A DNA stretch of 60,966 bases from an uncultured Paraprevotella sp. (GTDB taxonomy: Bacteria > Bacteroidota > Bacteroidia > Bacteroidales > Bacteroidaceae): assembly GCA_944321525.1 (NCBI GenBank), contig CALULQ010000022.1, positions 1 to 60,966 on the forward strand, read 5' to 3'. The notes beneath the pieces are model-generated. The model made no database searches and was not told where the DNA came from. It was given only the letters and a program-made list of their open reading frames with translations. Shown piece after piece: positions 1 through 7,433 of the stretch. Within the stretch, counting starts at the first letter, position 1. Each line of letters starts with the position of its first letter. Made by a program: the position numbers and the translations under genes.

Positions 1-1
1 G

Positions 2-74
2 TACGCCCTCAGGGGCTCGAACCCTGGACCCATTGATTAAGAGTCAATTGCTCTACCAACTGAGCTAAGGACGC
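2..74 (-). tRNA. tRNA-Lys (anticodon CTT), copy 2 of a tandem pair
   Basis: Read on the minus strand this folds as a standard 73-nt cloverleaf: 7-bp acceptor stem (first pair G-U), GCTC/GAGC D stem, anticodon stem ATTGA/TCAAT around loop CTCTTAA, and T arm with TTCGAGC. The anticodon is CTT, reading Lys codon AAG. Discriminator base is A and no 3' CCA is encoded. It lies downstream of an apparently identical copy, so both are probably cut from one precursor. The window begins one base beyond its 3' end, so further copies could follow outside. Confidence 0.95.
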
Positions 75-90
75 ATCACTCAACTTTTTG

Positions 91-163
91 TACGCCCTCA
101 GGGGCTCGAACCCTGGACCCATTGATTAAGAGTCAATTGCTCTACCAACTGAGCTAAGGACGC
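91..163 (-). tRNA. tRNA-Lys (anticodon CTT), copy 1 of a tandem pair
   Basis: Same sequence and fold as the neighbouring gene; the repeat period is 89 bp with a 16-nt AT-rich spacer. The anticodon loop CTCTTAA gives anticodon CTT. This copy is nearest the promoter at 185-216 and is transcribed first. CCA is not encoded. CTT-type Lys tRNA suits a GC-rich genome that uses AAG heavily. Confidence 0.95.
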
Positions 164-184
164 ATCGTTTTCGTTTTGCGAGTG

Positions 185-216
185 CAAAGATACGGCGTTT
201 TTCCGAACCGGCCAAA
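185..216 (-). promoter_or_regulatory. Bacteroides-type promoter of the tRNA-Lys pair
   Basis: On the minus strand TTTG (213-216) is followed after 20 nt by TATCTTTG (185-192), an exact fit to the Bacteroides sigma-ABfr consensus TTTG-N19-21-TAnnTTTG. The expected start, about 6-8 nt after the box, lies roughly 15 nt before the first tRNA. Confidence 0.8.
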
Positions 217-246
217 TTTTTCGCCGTGTTTTTTATCTTTTTCTTG

Positions 247-1059
247 TCAATCCACTGATTTCAAATCATATATTTGCGACGGGATGCGGCGCTTCAGGAC
301 TTCCAGCTCCACGTCCTTGCCCACGACGACGCCTGCGGCGGCAAGGCAGGCATCCACCGTCTTGCGCGCCAGCTCGGGGTGGTTGTTTTCCTCGCTGATG
401 TGGCAAAGCCACACGTGGCGCAGCCGCTCCGTGCAGTGGTCCGCCAGCAGTTGGCCGGCCGATTTGTTGCTCAGGTGGCCGTAGCCGCCCCTTATCCTCC
501 CCTTCAGGTAGGCCGGATAGGGCCCCATCATGAGCATGTCCTCGTCGTGGTTGGCCTCCAGCACCAGATAGTTGGCTTTCGAGATAAAAGGGCCGAACTC
601 CTCCGTCACGTGGCCGGCATCGGTGATGAGACAAAAGTTCACGTCGCCGCACTGCACGCTGTAGCCCACGTTGTCCGTGCTGTCGTGGGGCACGCCGAAA
701 GAAGTGATGTCGAAACCGCCCAGGCTGAACGTGGCGCCTTTCTCTATCACGCGCACGTTTTCTTCCTTCAGTTTGGGCGCCACGCAGTAGTTGCGCCTGA
801 TGCCGTCGTGCACGAGCGCCGTGGCATAGACCGGCAAGCCCAATTCTCCGGAAAGGCTGCCCACCGCCTTGACGTGGTCGGCATGGTCGTGGGTGACCAG
901 CACGGCCTTGATTTGAGAGAGCGAAAGGCCATAAGTGTGGAAATGCTTTTTGAATGCCCGAATCCCTATCCCGGCATCTATCAATATCCCGTAATTCTCT
1001 GAAAAGAGGAAATAGCTGTTGCCGCTACTGCCGCTTCCCAGACAAATAAACTTCAACAT
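247..1059 (-). CDS. MBL-fold metallo-hydrolase, YycJ/WalJ-like
   Basis: A 270-residue metallo-beta-lactamase-fold protein. It opens with MLKFICLGSGSSGNS, the hallmark N-terminus of the YycJ/WalJ group, and carries the metal-binding HxHxDH motif as THDHADH (His57, His59, Asp61, His62). Later His and Asp positions (ITDAGHVTEE; YGHLSN) fit the second metal site. Family members are cytoplasmic and are thought to act as DNA exonucleases or phosphodiesterases; the substrate here is inferred only. A longer reading frame reaches 1107, but the promoter at 1078-1108 lies inside that extension, so ATG 1059 is the start. It is a single-gene unit, divergent from the lipoprotein gene to its right. Confidence 0.9.
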   Translation of the reverse strand: MLKFICLGSGSSGNSYFLFSENYGILIDAGIGIRAFKKHFHTYGLSLSQIKAVLVTHDHADHVKAVGSLSGELGLPVYATALVHDGIRRNYCVAPKLKEENVRVIEKGATFSLGGFDITSFGVPHDSTDNVGYSVQCGDVNFCLITDAGHVTEEFGPFISKANYLVLEANHDEDMLMMGPYPAYLKGRIRGGYGHLSNKSAGQLLADHCTERLRHVWLCHISEENNHPELARKTVDACLAAAGVVVGKDVELEVLKRRIPSQIYDLKSVD

Positions 1060-1077
1060 ATCTGTTTTTTTAATATG

Positions 1078-1108
1078 CAAAGATAGTGCAAGTCGAGAGG
1101 AATGCAAA
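1078..1108 (-). promoter_or_regulatory. Promoter of the MBL-fold gene
   Basis: Minus strand TTTG (1105-1108), 19-nt spacer, TATCTTTG (1078-1085). Full match to the Bacteroides consensus; start of transcription expected near 1072, giving a leader of about a dozen nt before ATG 1059. Confidence 0.75.
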
Positions 1109-1398
1109 ATAAGAACGCATGAAATGTGCTTTTATTTTTCGCCATCGGGGCGACGCCCGCCGTCTGGAATGACACGGAATCGCCCGCCAACGGGAAATAG
1201 TTCTCCCCGTAGCGGCGTTCCCCGCGCGGGCGTGCGGTCTCCCGGATTGTACTCTGCGGGAAGTACTCGAGTACTTGCCGCAGAGTACGCTGACGCCGTG
1301 CGCATCCCCGCCCTCATCCCGGCGCCCCGCACGGGAGCCCATGGCCGCCTGCCGTGCAAAAACACGGTCCGGCGCATGGTGCTTTGCGGGGAAAGGCA
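1109..1398. other. GC-rich non-coding spacer around repeat locus A
   Basis: About 290 bases separate the divergent promoters. Apart from the palindrome at 1249-1288 there is only GC-rich sequence with several short inverted repeats. Open frames here on both strands lack recognisable protein features and run through the palindrome, so none is called as a gene. Confidence 0.6.
1249..1288. repeat. Palindromic intergenic element, locus A (short 40-bp form)
   Basis: A 40-bp almost perfect palindrome with one mismatched pair, starting GTACTCTGCGGG, centred on AGTACTCGAGTACT and ending CCGCAGAGTAC. Conserved outer ends give polarity: CCGGATT before the first GTAC, GCTGACG after the last. The same ends flank the 62-bp forms at 11394-11455, 19523-19584 and 37836-37897. 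This copy has two arms instead of three, one 22-bp period fewer. It sits between the divergent MBL-fold and lipoprotein genes. Confidence 0.9.
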
Positions 1399-1406
1399 TA
1401 TATTTG
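1399..1406 (+). promoter_or_regulatory. -7 box upstream of the small lipoprotein gene
   Basis: TATATTTG fits TAnnTTTG and lies 25 nt before ATG 1432. No good -33 TTTG is seen at the expected distance, so this is a weaker call than the neighbouring promoters. Confidence 0.5.
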
Positions 1407-1431
1407 CAACCACAAAAAAACAGTCTGCATC

Positions 1432-1881
1432 ATGAGTATACGGAACATGCGTTGCTGGCAGGCCTGCCTGCTGGCCGCGCTGCTGGCAGCCGGCTGCACC
1501 AGCGAAGAGGAAGAGAAGGCCGTGGCGCAGGCCACCGCGTTTGCCGAAGACTACTTCAACCTGCGCTTCGACGAAGCATTCGCCCGCTGCACGCCCGACT
1601 CGCGGAAATGGATTGCCTTCCGCGCTTCGAACATCACGGAAAGAGACTTGGAGACCCTGAGGGCCGCGGGGGAAGACGCCTACGTCGGCTCGGCGCGCTG
1701 CGAACGGATGGACGACAGCACGGCCGTCGTACGCTGCGTGGTGTGCGAGGCCCTGGCGCCGGACTCGCTCGAACAGCGCGAAGGCCGCATAGCGTCCCGC
1801 GCCACCTATCTCATCCCGCTGCAGAAAACGGGGAAAAAGTGGCGCGTCAGAATGGAAGGCCCACTGCGAAATGCAGAGTGA
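1432..1881 (+). CDS. Small secreted lipoprotein of unknown function (NTF2-like size)
   Basis: A 149-residue protein with a hydrophobic signal ending LLAALLAAGC, so Cys22 should be lipidated. It is followed at once by TSEEEE, an acidic run like the Bacteroidetes lipoprotein export signal that sends lipoproteins to the cell surface (inferred). The mature part, with an early helix (AFAEDYFNLRFDEAF) and a basic C-terminal strand (KKWRVRM), resembles DUF4878/NTF2-like lipoproteins, but no diagnostic motif settles this. ATG 1432 is preferred to earlier in-frame starts because it begins the signal peptide and follows the -7 box. Its 3' end overlaps the 3' end of the convergent TamL-like gene by 35 bp. 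Confidence 0.75.
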   Translation: MSIRNMRCWQACLLAALLAAGCTSEEEEKAVAQATAFAEDYFNLRFDEAFARCTPDSRKWIAFRASNITERDLETLRAAGEDAYVGSARCERMDDSTAVVRCVVCEALAPDSLEQREGRIASRATYLIPLQKTGKKWRVRMEGPLRNAE

Positions 1882-4162
1882 AGTCGCGGCCGAAGTAGGG
1901 ATGAATGATGGGGAAATGGCGGCGGGCGTCGGTGTAGGCCGGGTTCACGGCCTTCATGCCCCCGTCCAGGCGAAGGATGAAATAGTCGAAGTTCAGGCGG
2001 AAGCCCAAACCGTAGGCCACGGCAATCTCGCGCCAGAAACTGCGGAAGCGGAACTGCCCGCCGGGCTGTTCGGCATAATTGCGGATGGTCCAGATGTTGC
2101 CCGCATCGACGAACACGGCGCCATGAAGTTTCCAGAACAGGAACGTGCGGTACTCCGCGCTCAGGTCCAGCTTGATGTCGCCCGTCTGGTTGATGAAGTC
2201 GATACGTCCGTCGCCGCCCGTGAAGCGGCCGGGCCCCAGCTCGCGCACCGACCATCCCCTCACGCTGTTGGCCCCGCCGCTGAAGTAACGCTTTTCGTAG
2301 GGCAACACCGTGGAGTTGCCGTAGGGATAGGCCACGCCCGTGCCGAAATGCAGGGCCAGCGAGTTGCGGTCGTCGAAGCGGAAGCTCTTGCTCACGTCGA
2401 AGTCGCCTTTCACGTATTGCGCATAGGCTATATTAAATAAGGTGTACTGTCCCTGGTCGTTCAGCCGCGCGCCCAGCAGTTTGGAAAAGCCATAAAGCAG
2501 GTTGCCCGCCGACTCCACGTTGAAGCGGATGCCCAGGGCGTTGCTGCCGTAGTCGGCAATGCTCGTGGCGTTGCGCTGCGAGTTGTAGGTGAAACTGTAG
2601 CCCAGGCGCATGATGAAAAGGTTCTCGTAGTTGTAGCGCAATATGGCGTTGCGGTCGGTCTCATCCTCCAGGTAGTCGCGCCGGAAGGTGTCGGAAATCC
2701 AAGGCATGAACACGTAGTTCAGGTCCACGAGGTCGATGCGGTGGCGCAACAGCCCGTTCGGACTTTGCCAACGATAGCGCAAGGCGGAAGTCAGCACCCG
2801 GCGATGGAACTCGGGACGGTTCTGCGAGTCGTAGAGCAAGGAAATCTCCGACGTGGCGCGCACCAGGCCCCGCTCACGGCCGCTGAACCGAAAGAGTCTG
2901 AAATTGGGGAAGGTCAGTCCGGCCTCCACGCTGATTTCCATATAGTTCTGGTCACTATACCCCTCCAGTCCGGTGATGGCCTCGAAGGCTCCGCGCAACT
3001 TCAGCGAGAACAGTTCGGAGCCGCGGAACAGGTTGCGGTTCTGGTATGTCAGGAGCAGCGCAGCGCCCAGGTCGCCCGCCGAATTGGTGCCTTCCAGTTC
3101 CGCGCCCACCGAGCGCGGTTTGTTCTCGTGCACCGTCACGAAGGCGTCCAGCTGGTTGGGCAACGTGTCGTTCTCTTCCATCTTCACGTTGGAGAACATC
3201 ACGGCGCCCAGCTGCCCGAAATTGCCATACGTCCGCTGCACGTCGCCCGCCCGGTAGAGTTGTCCCGGCTCAATGGCGTTGTTGTTCACGAAGAGCGACG
3301 GGCGGAAGGCCAGCTTTTCCCGGTAATAAATGGGAAAGCCACCGTAGGACAAGGTGTCCAGGCGCAATGTGTCGCCCCCGTCGCCCGGCTCCGCCACATC
3401 GGCCGCGAAGGCCACGCTGCGTATCTTATAGCGCGGATGAAGCCCCGGCAGGCGGTCGGCCGCGGCGCGGTAGAGGGGAATAATCACGTCCAGGTCCACG
3501 TTCTTGTCCCCCACGCAGGTGTCGGCCTCATAGCGCACATATTCCTTGTTGAACTTATAATAACCGCTGTTCTGCAAGTCGCTGCTGATGCGCCCCCGCT
3601 CCCCGTCGAGCACATTCAGGTCGAAAGGCATCCCGGGCTGCAAGGCCGAAAGGGCGGCATGGTCGTGGACGATGCGCTCCACGACGGAGTCGGCGATGTG
3701 GTAGCGTATGTTCCTCACCCGGTAGCGCTCGCCCGGCACCACTTCGAACACCACCTTCACCTTCTTCCCCTTCACCGTGCGCCGCTGGTTCACCTGCGCT
3801 TGCAGGTAGCCCATGTTCCTCACGGCCTCGAGCATGCTCTCGCCCGAGCGGTTGGCCTGCACCGTGTCGAATATCACCGGCGCCTCGCCCACCCGCTGCA
3901 GGAAACGGTTGATGCGCTTGGTCGTGTCGAGCCCCGAGAGGGCATACGGCCCCATCGGCACTTTGAGCAAACTGAACCACTTGGAATTGGGATGCTGGCG
4001 GATATAACCGTTCAAGGTGCTGGCGCTAAAAGACTTGTCGACGGACTTCACAGACACGTCCTCCAACATGTATTCCCCGTCGGGGACAAACTTCGTGGCT
4101 GAGCATGCTGCCAGCAAGCCCACCGCCATCGTCCACAAGATTGAATGCAAAAGTTTGCGCAT
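1847..4162 (-). CDS. TamL-like Omp85 outer membrane lipoprotein (BamA/TamA family)
   Basis: A 771-residue Omp85-family protein. The N-terminus has a lipoprotein signal (GLLAACSATKFVPDGEYML, Cys20), typical of the lipid-anchored TamA-like proteins called TamL in Bacteroidetes. POTRA-like segments follow (to about residue 330), then a C-terminal beta-barrel with the Omp85 signature region (FSGGANSVRGWSVRELGPG) and a terminal strand ending in Phe (FTLHFAVGLPF). The likely role is insertion or assembly of outer membrane proteins, perhaps with a TamB partner, which is not in this window. A longer frame reaches 4237, but the -7 box at 4180-4187 puts the transcription start close to 4174, so ATG 4162 is chosen (4171 is a less likely alternative). 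It is divergent from the RNA methyltransferase and overlaps the lipoprotein gene tail to tail. Confidence 0.88.
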   Translation of the reverse strand: MRKLLHSILWTMAVGLLAACSATKFVPDGEYMLEDVSVKSVDKSFSASTLNGYIRQHPNSKWFSLLKVPMGPYALSGLDTTKRINRFLQRVGEAPVIFDTVQANRSGESMLEAVRNMGYLQAQVNQRRTVKGKKVKVVFEVVPGERYRVRNIRYHIADSVVERIVHDHAALSALQPGMPFDLNVLDGERGRISSDLQNSGYYKFNKEYVRYEADTCVGDKNVDLDVIIPLYRAAADRLPGLHPRYKIRSVAFAADVAEPGDGGDTLRLDTLSYGGFPIYYREKLAFRPSLFVNNNAIEPGQLYRAGDVQRTYGNFGQLGAVMFSNVKMEENDTLPNQLDAFVTVHENKPRSVGAELEGTNSAGDLGAALLLTYQNRNLFRGSELFSLKLRGAFEAITGLEGYSDQNYMEISVEAGLTFPNFRLFRFSGRERGLVRATSEISLLYDSQNRPEFHRRVLTSALRYRWQSPNGLLRHRIDLVDLNYVFMPWISDTFRRDYLEDETDRNAILRYNYENLFIMRLGYSFTYNSQRNATSIADYGSNALGIRFNVESAGNLLYGFSKLLGARLNDQGQYTLFNIAYAQYVKGDFDVSKSFRFDDRNSLALHFGTGVAYPYGNSTVLPYEKRYFSGGANSVRGWSVRELGPGRFTGGDGRIDFINQTGDIKLDLSAEYRTFLFWKLHGAVFVDAGNIWTIRNYAEQPGGQFRFRSFWREIAVAYGLGFRLNFDYFILRLDGGMKAVNPAYTDARRHFPIIHPYFGRDFTLHFAVGLPF

Positions 4163-4179
4163 ATCTGCCATTTGACCTA

Positions 4180-4187
4180 CAAATTTA
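4180..4187 (-). promoter_or_regulatory. -7 box of the TamL-like gene
   Basis: TAAATTTG on the minus strand fits TAnnTTTG, 17 nt before ATG 4162. No clear -33 element is seen. Confidence 0.5.
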
Positions 4188-4264
4188 CTGCATTTTTCCC
4201 AATAAAGCACCCCGGCCGGGGACAAAAAAGCCAACATTGCAGCAGTTATTCCAAAATAACTTCT

Positions 4265-4272
4265 TAGATTTG
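4265..4272 (+). promoter_or_regulatory. -7 box of the RNA methyltransferase gene
   Basis: TAGATTTG fits TAnnTTTG, 21 nt before ATG 4294. A TTGC at 4237-4240 is the only -33 candidate and is slightly too far upstream. It forms a compact divergent promoter region with 4180-4187. Confidence 0.5.
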
Positions 4273-4293
4273 CAGAACAAATGGAGATTGGAA

Positions 4294-5076
4294 ATGATCA
4301 GCAAAAACAAAATAAAGCTTATCCGCTCGCTGGAACAGCGCAAATTCCGCAGGGAACTGAAACTGTTCGTGGCCGAGGGACATAAATTGGTCGACGACCT
4401 CTTGCCGGCCTTCGAGTGCGTCTTCCTCGCCGCATGCAAGGAATGGACGGAGCGGCGCGCCGACGTGTGGCAAAGACTGGCTGCAAAAGGATGCGAAACG
4501 GTTGAGGTGTCGGACGAAGAACTGCAGAAGGCCAGCCTGCAAAAGAATCCGCAAGACGTGCTGGCCGTCTTCCGCCAACGGCCCGACAACGGCATGCCGG
4601 ACGGCATCTGCCAACGGCAACTCTGCCTCGCGCTCGACGGCGTGCAGGACCCGGGAAACCTCGGCACCGTGCTCCGCATCGCCGACTGGTTCGGCATCGA
4701 GCACGTCTGTTGCTCGCCGGACACGGCCGACCTCTACAATCCCAAGACCGTGCAGGCCACCATGGGAGCCATGGCGCGGGTGCAGGTCCACTACCTGCCC
4801 TTGGAAGCCTGGCTGCAGGACCAAGACGGCTCCACACCGATATACGGCACGTTCCTCGACGGCGACGACATGTATGGCACTGAGTTGTCGGACCATGGTG
4901 TCATCGTCATGGGCAACGAAGGCAAGGGCATCAGTCCCGCCATTGCCCGGCTCGCCAACCGGAGGCTGTACATCCCGAACTATCCGCCCGGACGGGCCAC
5001 CTCGGAAAGCCTGAACGTGGCCACGGCCACGGCTATCGTGTGCGCCGAATTCAGAAGACGGGCGTCCAGCAAGTGA
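4294..5076 (+). CDS. SpoU/TrmH-family RNA 2'-O-methyltransferase
   Basis: A 260-residue SPOUT methyltransferase. The N-terminal domain (ISKNKIKLIRSLEQRKFRRE...FVAEGHKLV) is the SpoU substrate-binding domain, which recognises rRNA or tRNA. The C-terminal trefoil-knot domain holds the three SpoU motifs: DGVQDPGNLGTVLRIADWFG (motif 1), VIVMGNEGKGIS (motif 2) and PGRATSESLNVATATAIV (motif 3), which bind S-adenosylmethionine. The target nucleotide cannot be told from sequence; RlmB-like 23S rRNA methylation is a reasonable guess. ATG 4294 is the first start after the -7 box. Its last 26 bp overlap the 3' end of the convergent small gene at 5051-5371. Confidence 0.92.
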   Translation: MISKNKIKLIRSLEQRKFRRELKLFVAEGHKLVDDLLPAFECVFLAACKEWTERRADVWQRLAAKGCETVEVSDEELQKASLQKNPQDVLAVFRQRPDNGMPDGICQRQLCLALDGVQDPGNLGTVLRIADWFGIEHVCCSPDTADLYNPKTVQATMGAMARVQVHYLPLEAWLQDQDGSTPIYGTFLDGDDMYGTELSDHGVIVMGNEGKGISPAIARLANRRLYIPNYPPGRATSESLNVATATAIVCAEFRRRASSK

Positions 5077-5371
5077 CTCCCGGCCGCACACCGGCATCCA
5101 CAGGAAGACCGCAGGCGCTCCACAAACGGAGTCGCCCTGCATGGGCTTGGGCCGCTGCGGCCTCGAGCAAAAGGCCGATGCTGTCGCCCGCGCGGGGAAC
5201 GATGCCTTGCGGCAACAACACGCCGGCTCCGCCCACCCAGACCACGGCGGGACTTTCTTCCGTCAAAACATAATGGGAACAATAAAAACCGTCCTCCCCC
5301 AACTCTACGACCGCCATGCCGGACCAACCGTCCGGAAGGCCATACACACGATGGAAAGCGAAACGCTTCAT
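5051..5371 (-). CDS. Conserved-looking small protein of unknown function
   Basis: A 106-residue protein with no family motif I recognise. The first half (HRVYGLPDGWSGMAVVELGEDG, then VVWVGGAGVLLP) looks like a compact beta-rich fold; there is no signal peptide or membrane helix. It is kept as a real gene because it is the last member of the leftward ileS operon, 21 nt after the DUF4296 gene, with protein-like composition, and I recall a small ORF at this position in related genomes (memory only). Its 3' end overlaps the RNA methyltransferase gene by 26 bp. Function unknown. Confidence 0.65.
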   Translation of the reverse strand: MKRFAFHRVYGLPDGWSGMAVVELGEDGFYCSHYVLTEESPAVVWVGGAGVLLPQGIVPRAGDSIGLLLEAAAAQAHAGRLRLWSACGLPVDAGVRPGVTCWTPVF

Positions 5372-5392
5372 GACGTCTCCCCCGGCGCCGGC

Positions 5393-6385
5393 CTATTGCC
5401 GCGAAGAATTTCTTCGCGTCCCGCTCCTGCGGATGACGCGGTAAGGTTTCTCTTTCACCACATTGATGGAACGCTCTATCGTGCGGCTGTCTCTCAGTTC
5501 CGTCGGGGAAAGCCGGCGCGCGTTCGTGTCGGCAGGGTACACCGGCACAACAGAATCCTTGCGCAATGCCAGGCTGTCGGCAACAGGCGCCGCAACCGTG
5601 TCCGCCTCCTCGATTTGGGGATGGAAGCGCACCAGCATCATGTCCCGCAAGACGAGGAACCGGGGCTCTTGCTCTTTCTCCAGCGACTTATAGTAGACGA
5701 AACCGCCGATTTCCCGGATGGCATGGGCCGTGTCGCCTTCCAGGCGGAGCTGCATCTGCCCATTGGAGTACACCCTTCGCGTCACGCCGGCTGTTGAGTC
5801 GTTGTCATAAGTCACATAAAAGCCGGCATATCCCTCATTCTGTTGCCCACGCGACACATAGCGCGACTCGAAGCGCCACAAAAAAGAATCGCCACGGCGG
5901 AACGTCGTGTCCGCCGGCATGGTGAAGAGCATGCGGTCTTCCGTGAAACGGGGCCTGAGCACCCTGAACGTATAGCCTTGCCAAATATTGGCCGTGTCGC
6001 CCTGTGCGTCGAGGTGGGCATAGACGTCGTGCTCGCCCGTAGAGGCTCCCAGCGCAGTGACATGAGCCGAATAGCGCTCGTCCAGACGCTTGTAGACGGC
6101 CTGCAGGTAGGTGGCGTGCGAAGAATACCAAACCATCGTGGAGTCAAAGTCCGCTTCAGTGATGCCATATTTATCGAAAACCGCCTGCACATAGCTGTAT
6201 CGCTTGTAATTCAAGCTGTCACCGTCCATCTCGGCCATCGACTGGGCCAAATGGTAGTCGTAGAGTATGTCTTCCAATTCGGAAGGCTGTATGAACTGCG
6301 AGGGCACTCCGGACTCGCATGCCGGAAGCAAAAGGGCTCCCGCCACGCCTATCCACATTTTGCTCAAAGACTTCAGGACTGACAT
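5393..6385 (-). CDS. DUF4296-domain lipoprotein
   Basis: A 330-residue lipoprotein. The signal MSVLKSLSKMWIGVAGALLL ends in lipobox LLPAC (Cys23). The N-terminal domain (PSELEDILYDYHLAQSMAE through FDKYGITEADFDSTMVWYS) is the DUF4296 helical domain typical of Bacteroidetes. The rest is a beta-rich region and a basic, Arg-rich tail. Function unknown; probably periplasmic or outer-membrane attached. A longer frame begins with TTG at 6391; ATG 6385 is preferred because it opens the signal peptide. It lies 10 nt after lspA, the peptidase that would process its own signal, in one transcription unit. Confidence 0.88.
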   Translation of the reverse strand: MSVLKSLSKMWIGVAGALLLPACESGVPSQFIQPSELEDILYDYHLAQSMAEMDGDSLNYKRYSYVQAVFDKYGITEADFDSTMVWYSSHATYLQAVYKRLDERYSAHVTALGASTGEHDVYAHLDAQGDTANIWQGYTFRVLRPRFTEDRMLFTMPADTTFRRGDSFLWRFESRYVSRGQQNEGYAGFYVTYDNDSTAGVTRRVYSNGQMQLRLEGDTAHAIREIGGFVYYKSLEKEQEPRFLVLRDMMLVRFHPQIEEADTVAAPVADSLALRKDSVVPVYPADTNARRLSPTELRDSRTIERSINVVKEKPYRVIRRSGTRRNSSRQ

Positions 6386-6395
6386 ATCCAAGGCT

Positions 6396-7025
6396 CTACT
6401 GGGAAATGCGTTTGTGGTAGAAAATCAACAAGGCTATGATGCCACAACTGATGGCAGCATCCGCAAAATTGAAAATCGGACTGAAAAAGATGAAATGCTC
6501 GCCGCCCACCCATGGCATCCATTCCGGCCAATACGTGTCGATGATGGGGAAATAGAACATGTCCACGACGCGACCATGAAACACGCTTTCATATCCCGTG
6601 CCGAAGGGCACGAAGTGGGCCGTGAACGGCGCCGGCGGATTGTTGAATATCAAACCGTAGAACACGCAATCGATGATATTTCCCGCCGCTCCGGCCACCA
6701 CGAGGGACAGGCACACGACAAAGCCCGTGGGCACTCCCTTCCGAATCGACCGGTAGAGGAAATAAGATATGGCGGCTACGGCTATGATGCGGAACGAAGT
6801 GAGGAAGAGTTTGTCGAAAAACTCCCATCCGAACGCCATCCCCGGGTTTTCCGTGAAAAGGATGTAGAACCAATCCGTCACCCGGATGCGCTCGTGCATA
6901 TACATGTTCGTCTTGACCGCGATTTTAATCCATTGGTCAATGACCAGCACCAGGAGAACCACCAAGCAAGCCAACCGTCCTTGGGTGAGCCATGGTTTCC
7001 GGCAAACTCTTCCTCCTTCCATCAT
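6396..7025 (-). CDS. lspA: Lipoprotein signal peptidase (signal peptidase II)
   Basis: A 209-residue inner-membrane aspartyl protease that cleaves prolipoprotein signals after lipid attachment. Four hydrophobic segments are visible. The conserved blocks are VIDQWIKIAV, ENPGMAFGW, GAAGNIIDCVFYG, GRVVDMFYFP and FNFADAAIS; the last two hold the catalytic aspartates. Compared with the E. coli enzyme (about 164 residues) there is an extra loop of roughly 30 residues between GNIID and VVDM and a longer N-terminus, both usual in Bacteroidetes. The start overlaps the dksA-like stop as ATGA, implying translational coupling. It suits a lipoprotein-rich genome. Confidence 0.95.
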   Translation of the reverse strand: MMEGGRVCRKPWLTQGRLACLVVLLVLVIDQWIKIAVKTNMYMHERIRVTDWFYILFTENPGMAFGWEFFDKLFLTSFRIIAVAAISYFLYRSIRKGVPTGFVVCLSLVVAGAAGNIIDCVFYGLIFNNPPAPFTAHFVPFGTGYESVFHGRVVDMFYFPIIDTYWPEWMPWVGGEHFIFFSPIFNFADAAISCGIIALLIFYHKRISQ

Positions 7026-7399
7026 TTCTTCATGTTTTTGGCCTCGATGCTCAACGTGGCATGGGGCACCAGGCGCAAACGCTCCTTGGGAATCAGCTTG
7101 CCCGTCTCGCGGCAGATGCCGTAAGTTTTGTTCTCAATGCGCCCCAAGGCCGCTTCAAGCCCTTTAATGAACTTCTGTTGGCGCGCGGCCAGCATGGACA
7201 ATTCTTCTTTCGACTGCGTGTTGGCGCCATCCTCCAGCGCTTTATAGGTGGGCGACGTGTCGTCCACACCGTTGTTGTCGGTGTTCATCAGCGTACCCAT
7301 CATCGTCTCATACTCCTCGCGCGCCACAGCCAGTTTCTTCAAAATCAGCTCCTTGAACTCGGCAAGTTCCTCGTCGCTGTAACGTGTTTTCTCACTCAT
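7022..7399 (-). CDS. TraR/DksA-type transcription factor with reduced zinc site
   Basis: A 125-residue DksA-like protein: N-terminal coiled coil (DEELAEFKELILKKLAVARE), a tip segment with acidic residues (NTDNNGVDDTS), a returning helix and a C-terminal zinc-finger-like segment YGICRETGKLIPKERL. Classical DksA has four Cys; here only one remains, as I expect for Bacteroidetes members, so zinc binding is doubtful. The family binds RNA polymerase through the secondary channel and adjusts transcription with ppGpp. ATG 7399 is chosen because MSEKTRYSDEEL begins the domain; a longer frame adds an unlikely 17 residues. It sits between ileS (34-nt gap) and lspA (4-nt overlap). Confidence 0.9.
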   Translation of the reverse strand: MSEKTRYSDEELAEFKELILKKLAVAREEYETMMGTLMNTDNNGVDDTSPTYKALEDGANTQSKEELSMLAARQQKFIKGLEAALGRIENKTYGICRETGKLIPKERLRLVPHATLSIEAKNMKK

Positions 7400-7433
7400 A
7401 ATGCATTGTATTTTAGGGTTAATAATAGTGGTT

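Noticed and set aside
247..5076. Search for mobile-element genes (transposases, integrases, phage genes) around the tRNA-Lys pair
   Set aside because: The neighbours are ordinary chromosomal genes with no integrase, attachment-site duplication of the tRNA 3' end, or phage gene visible on this side. The other side is outside the window.
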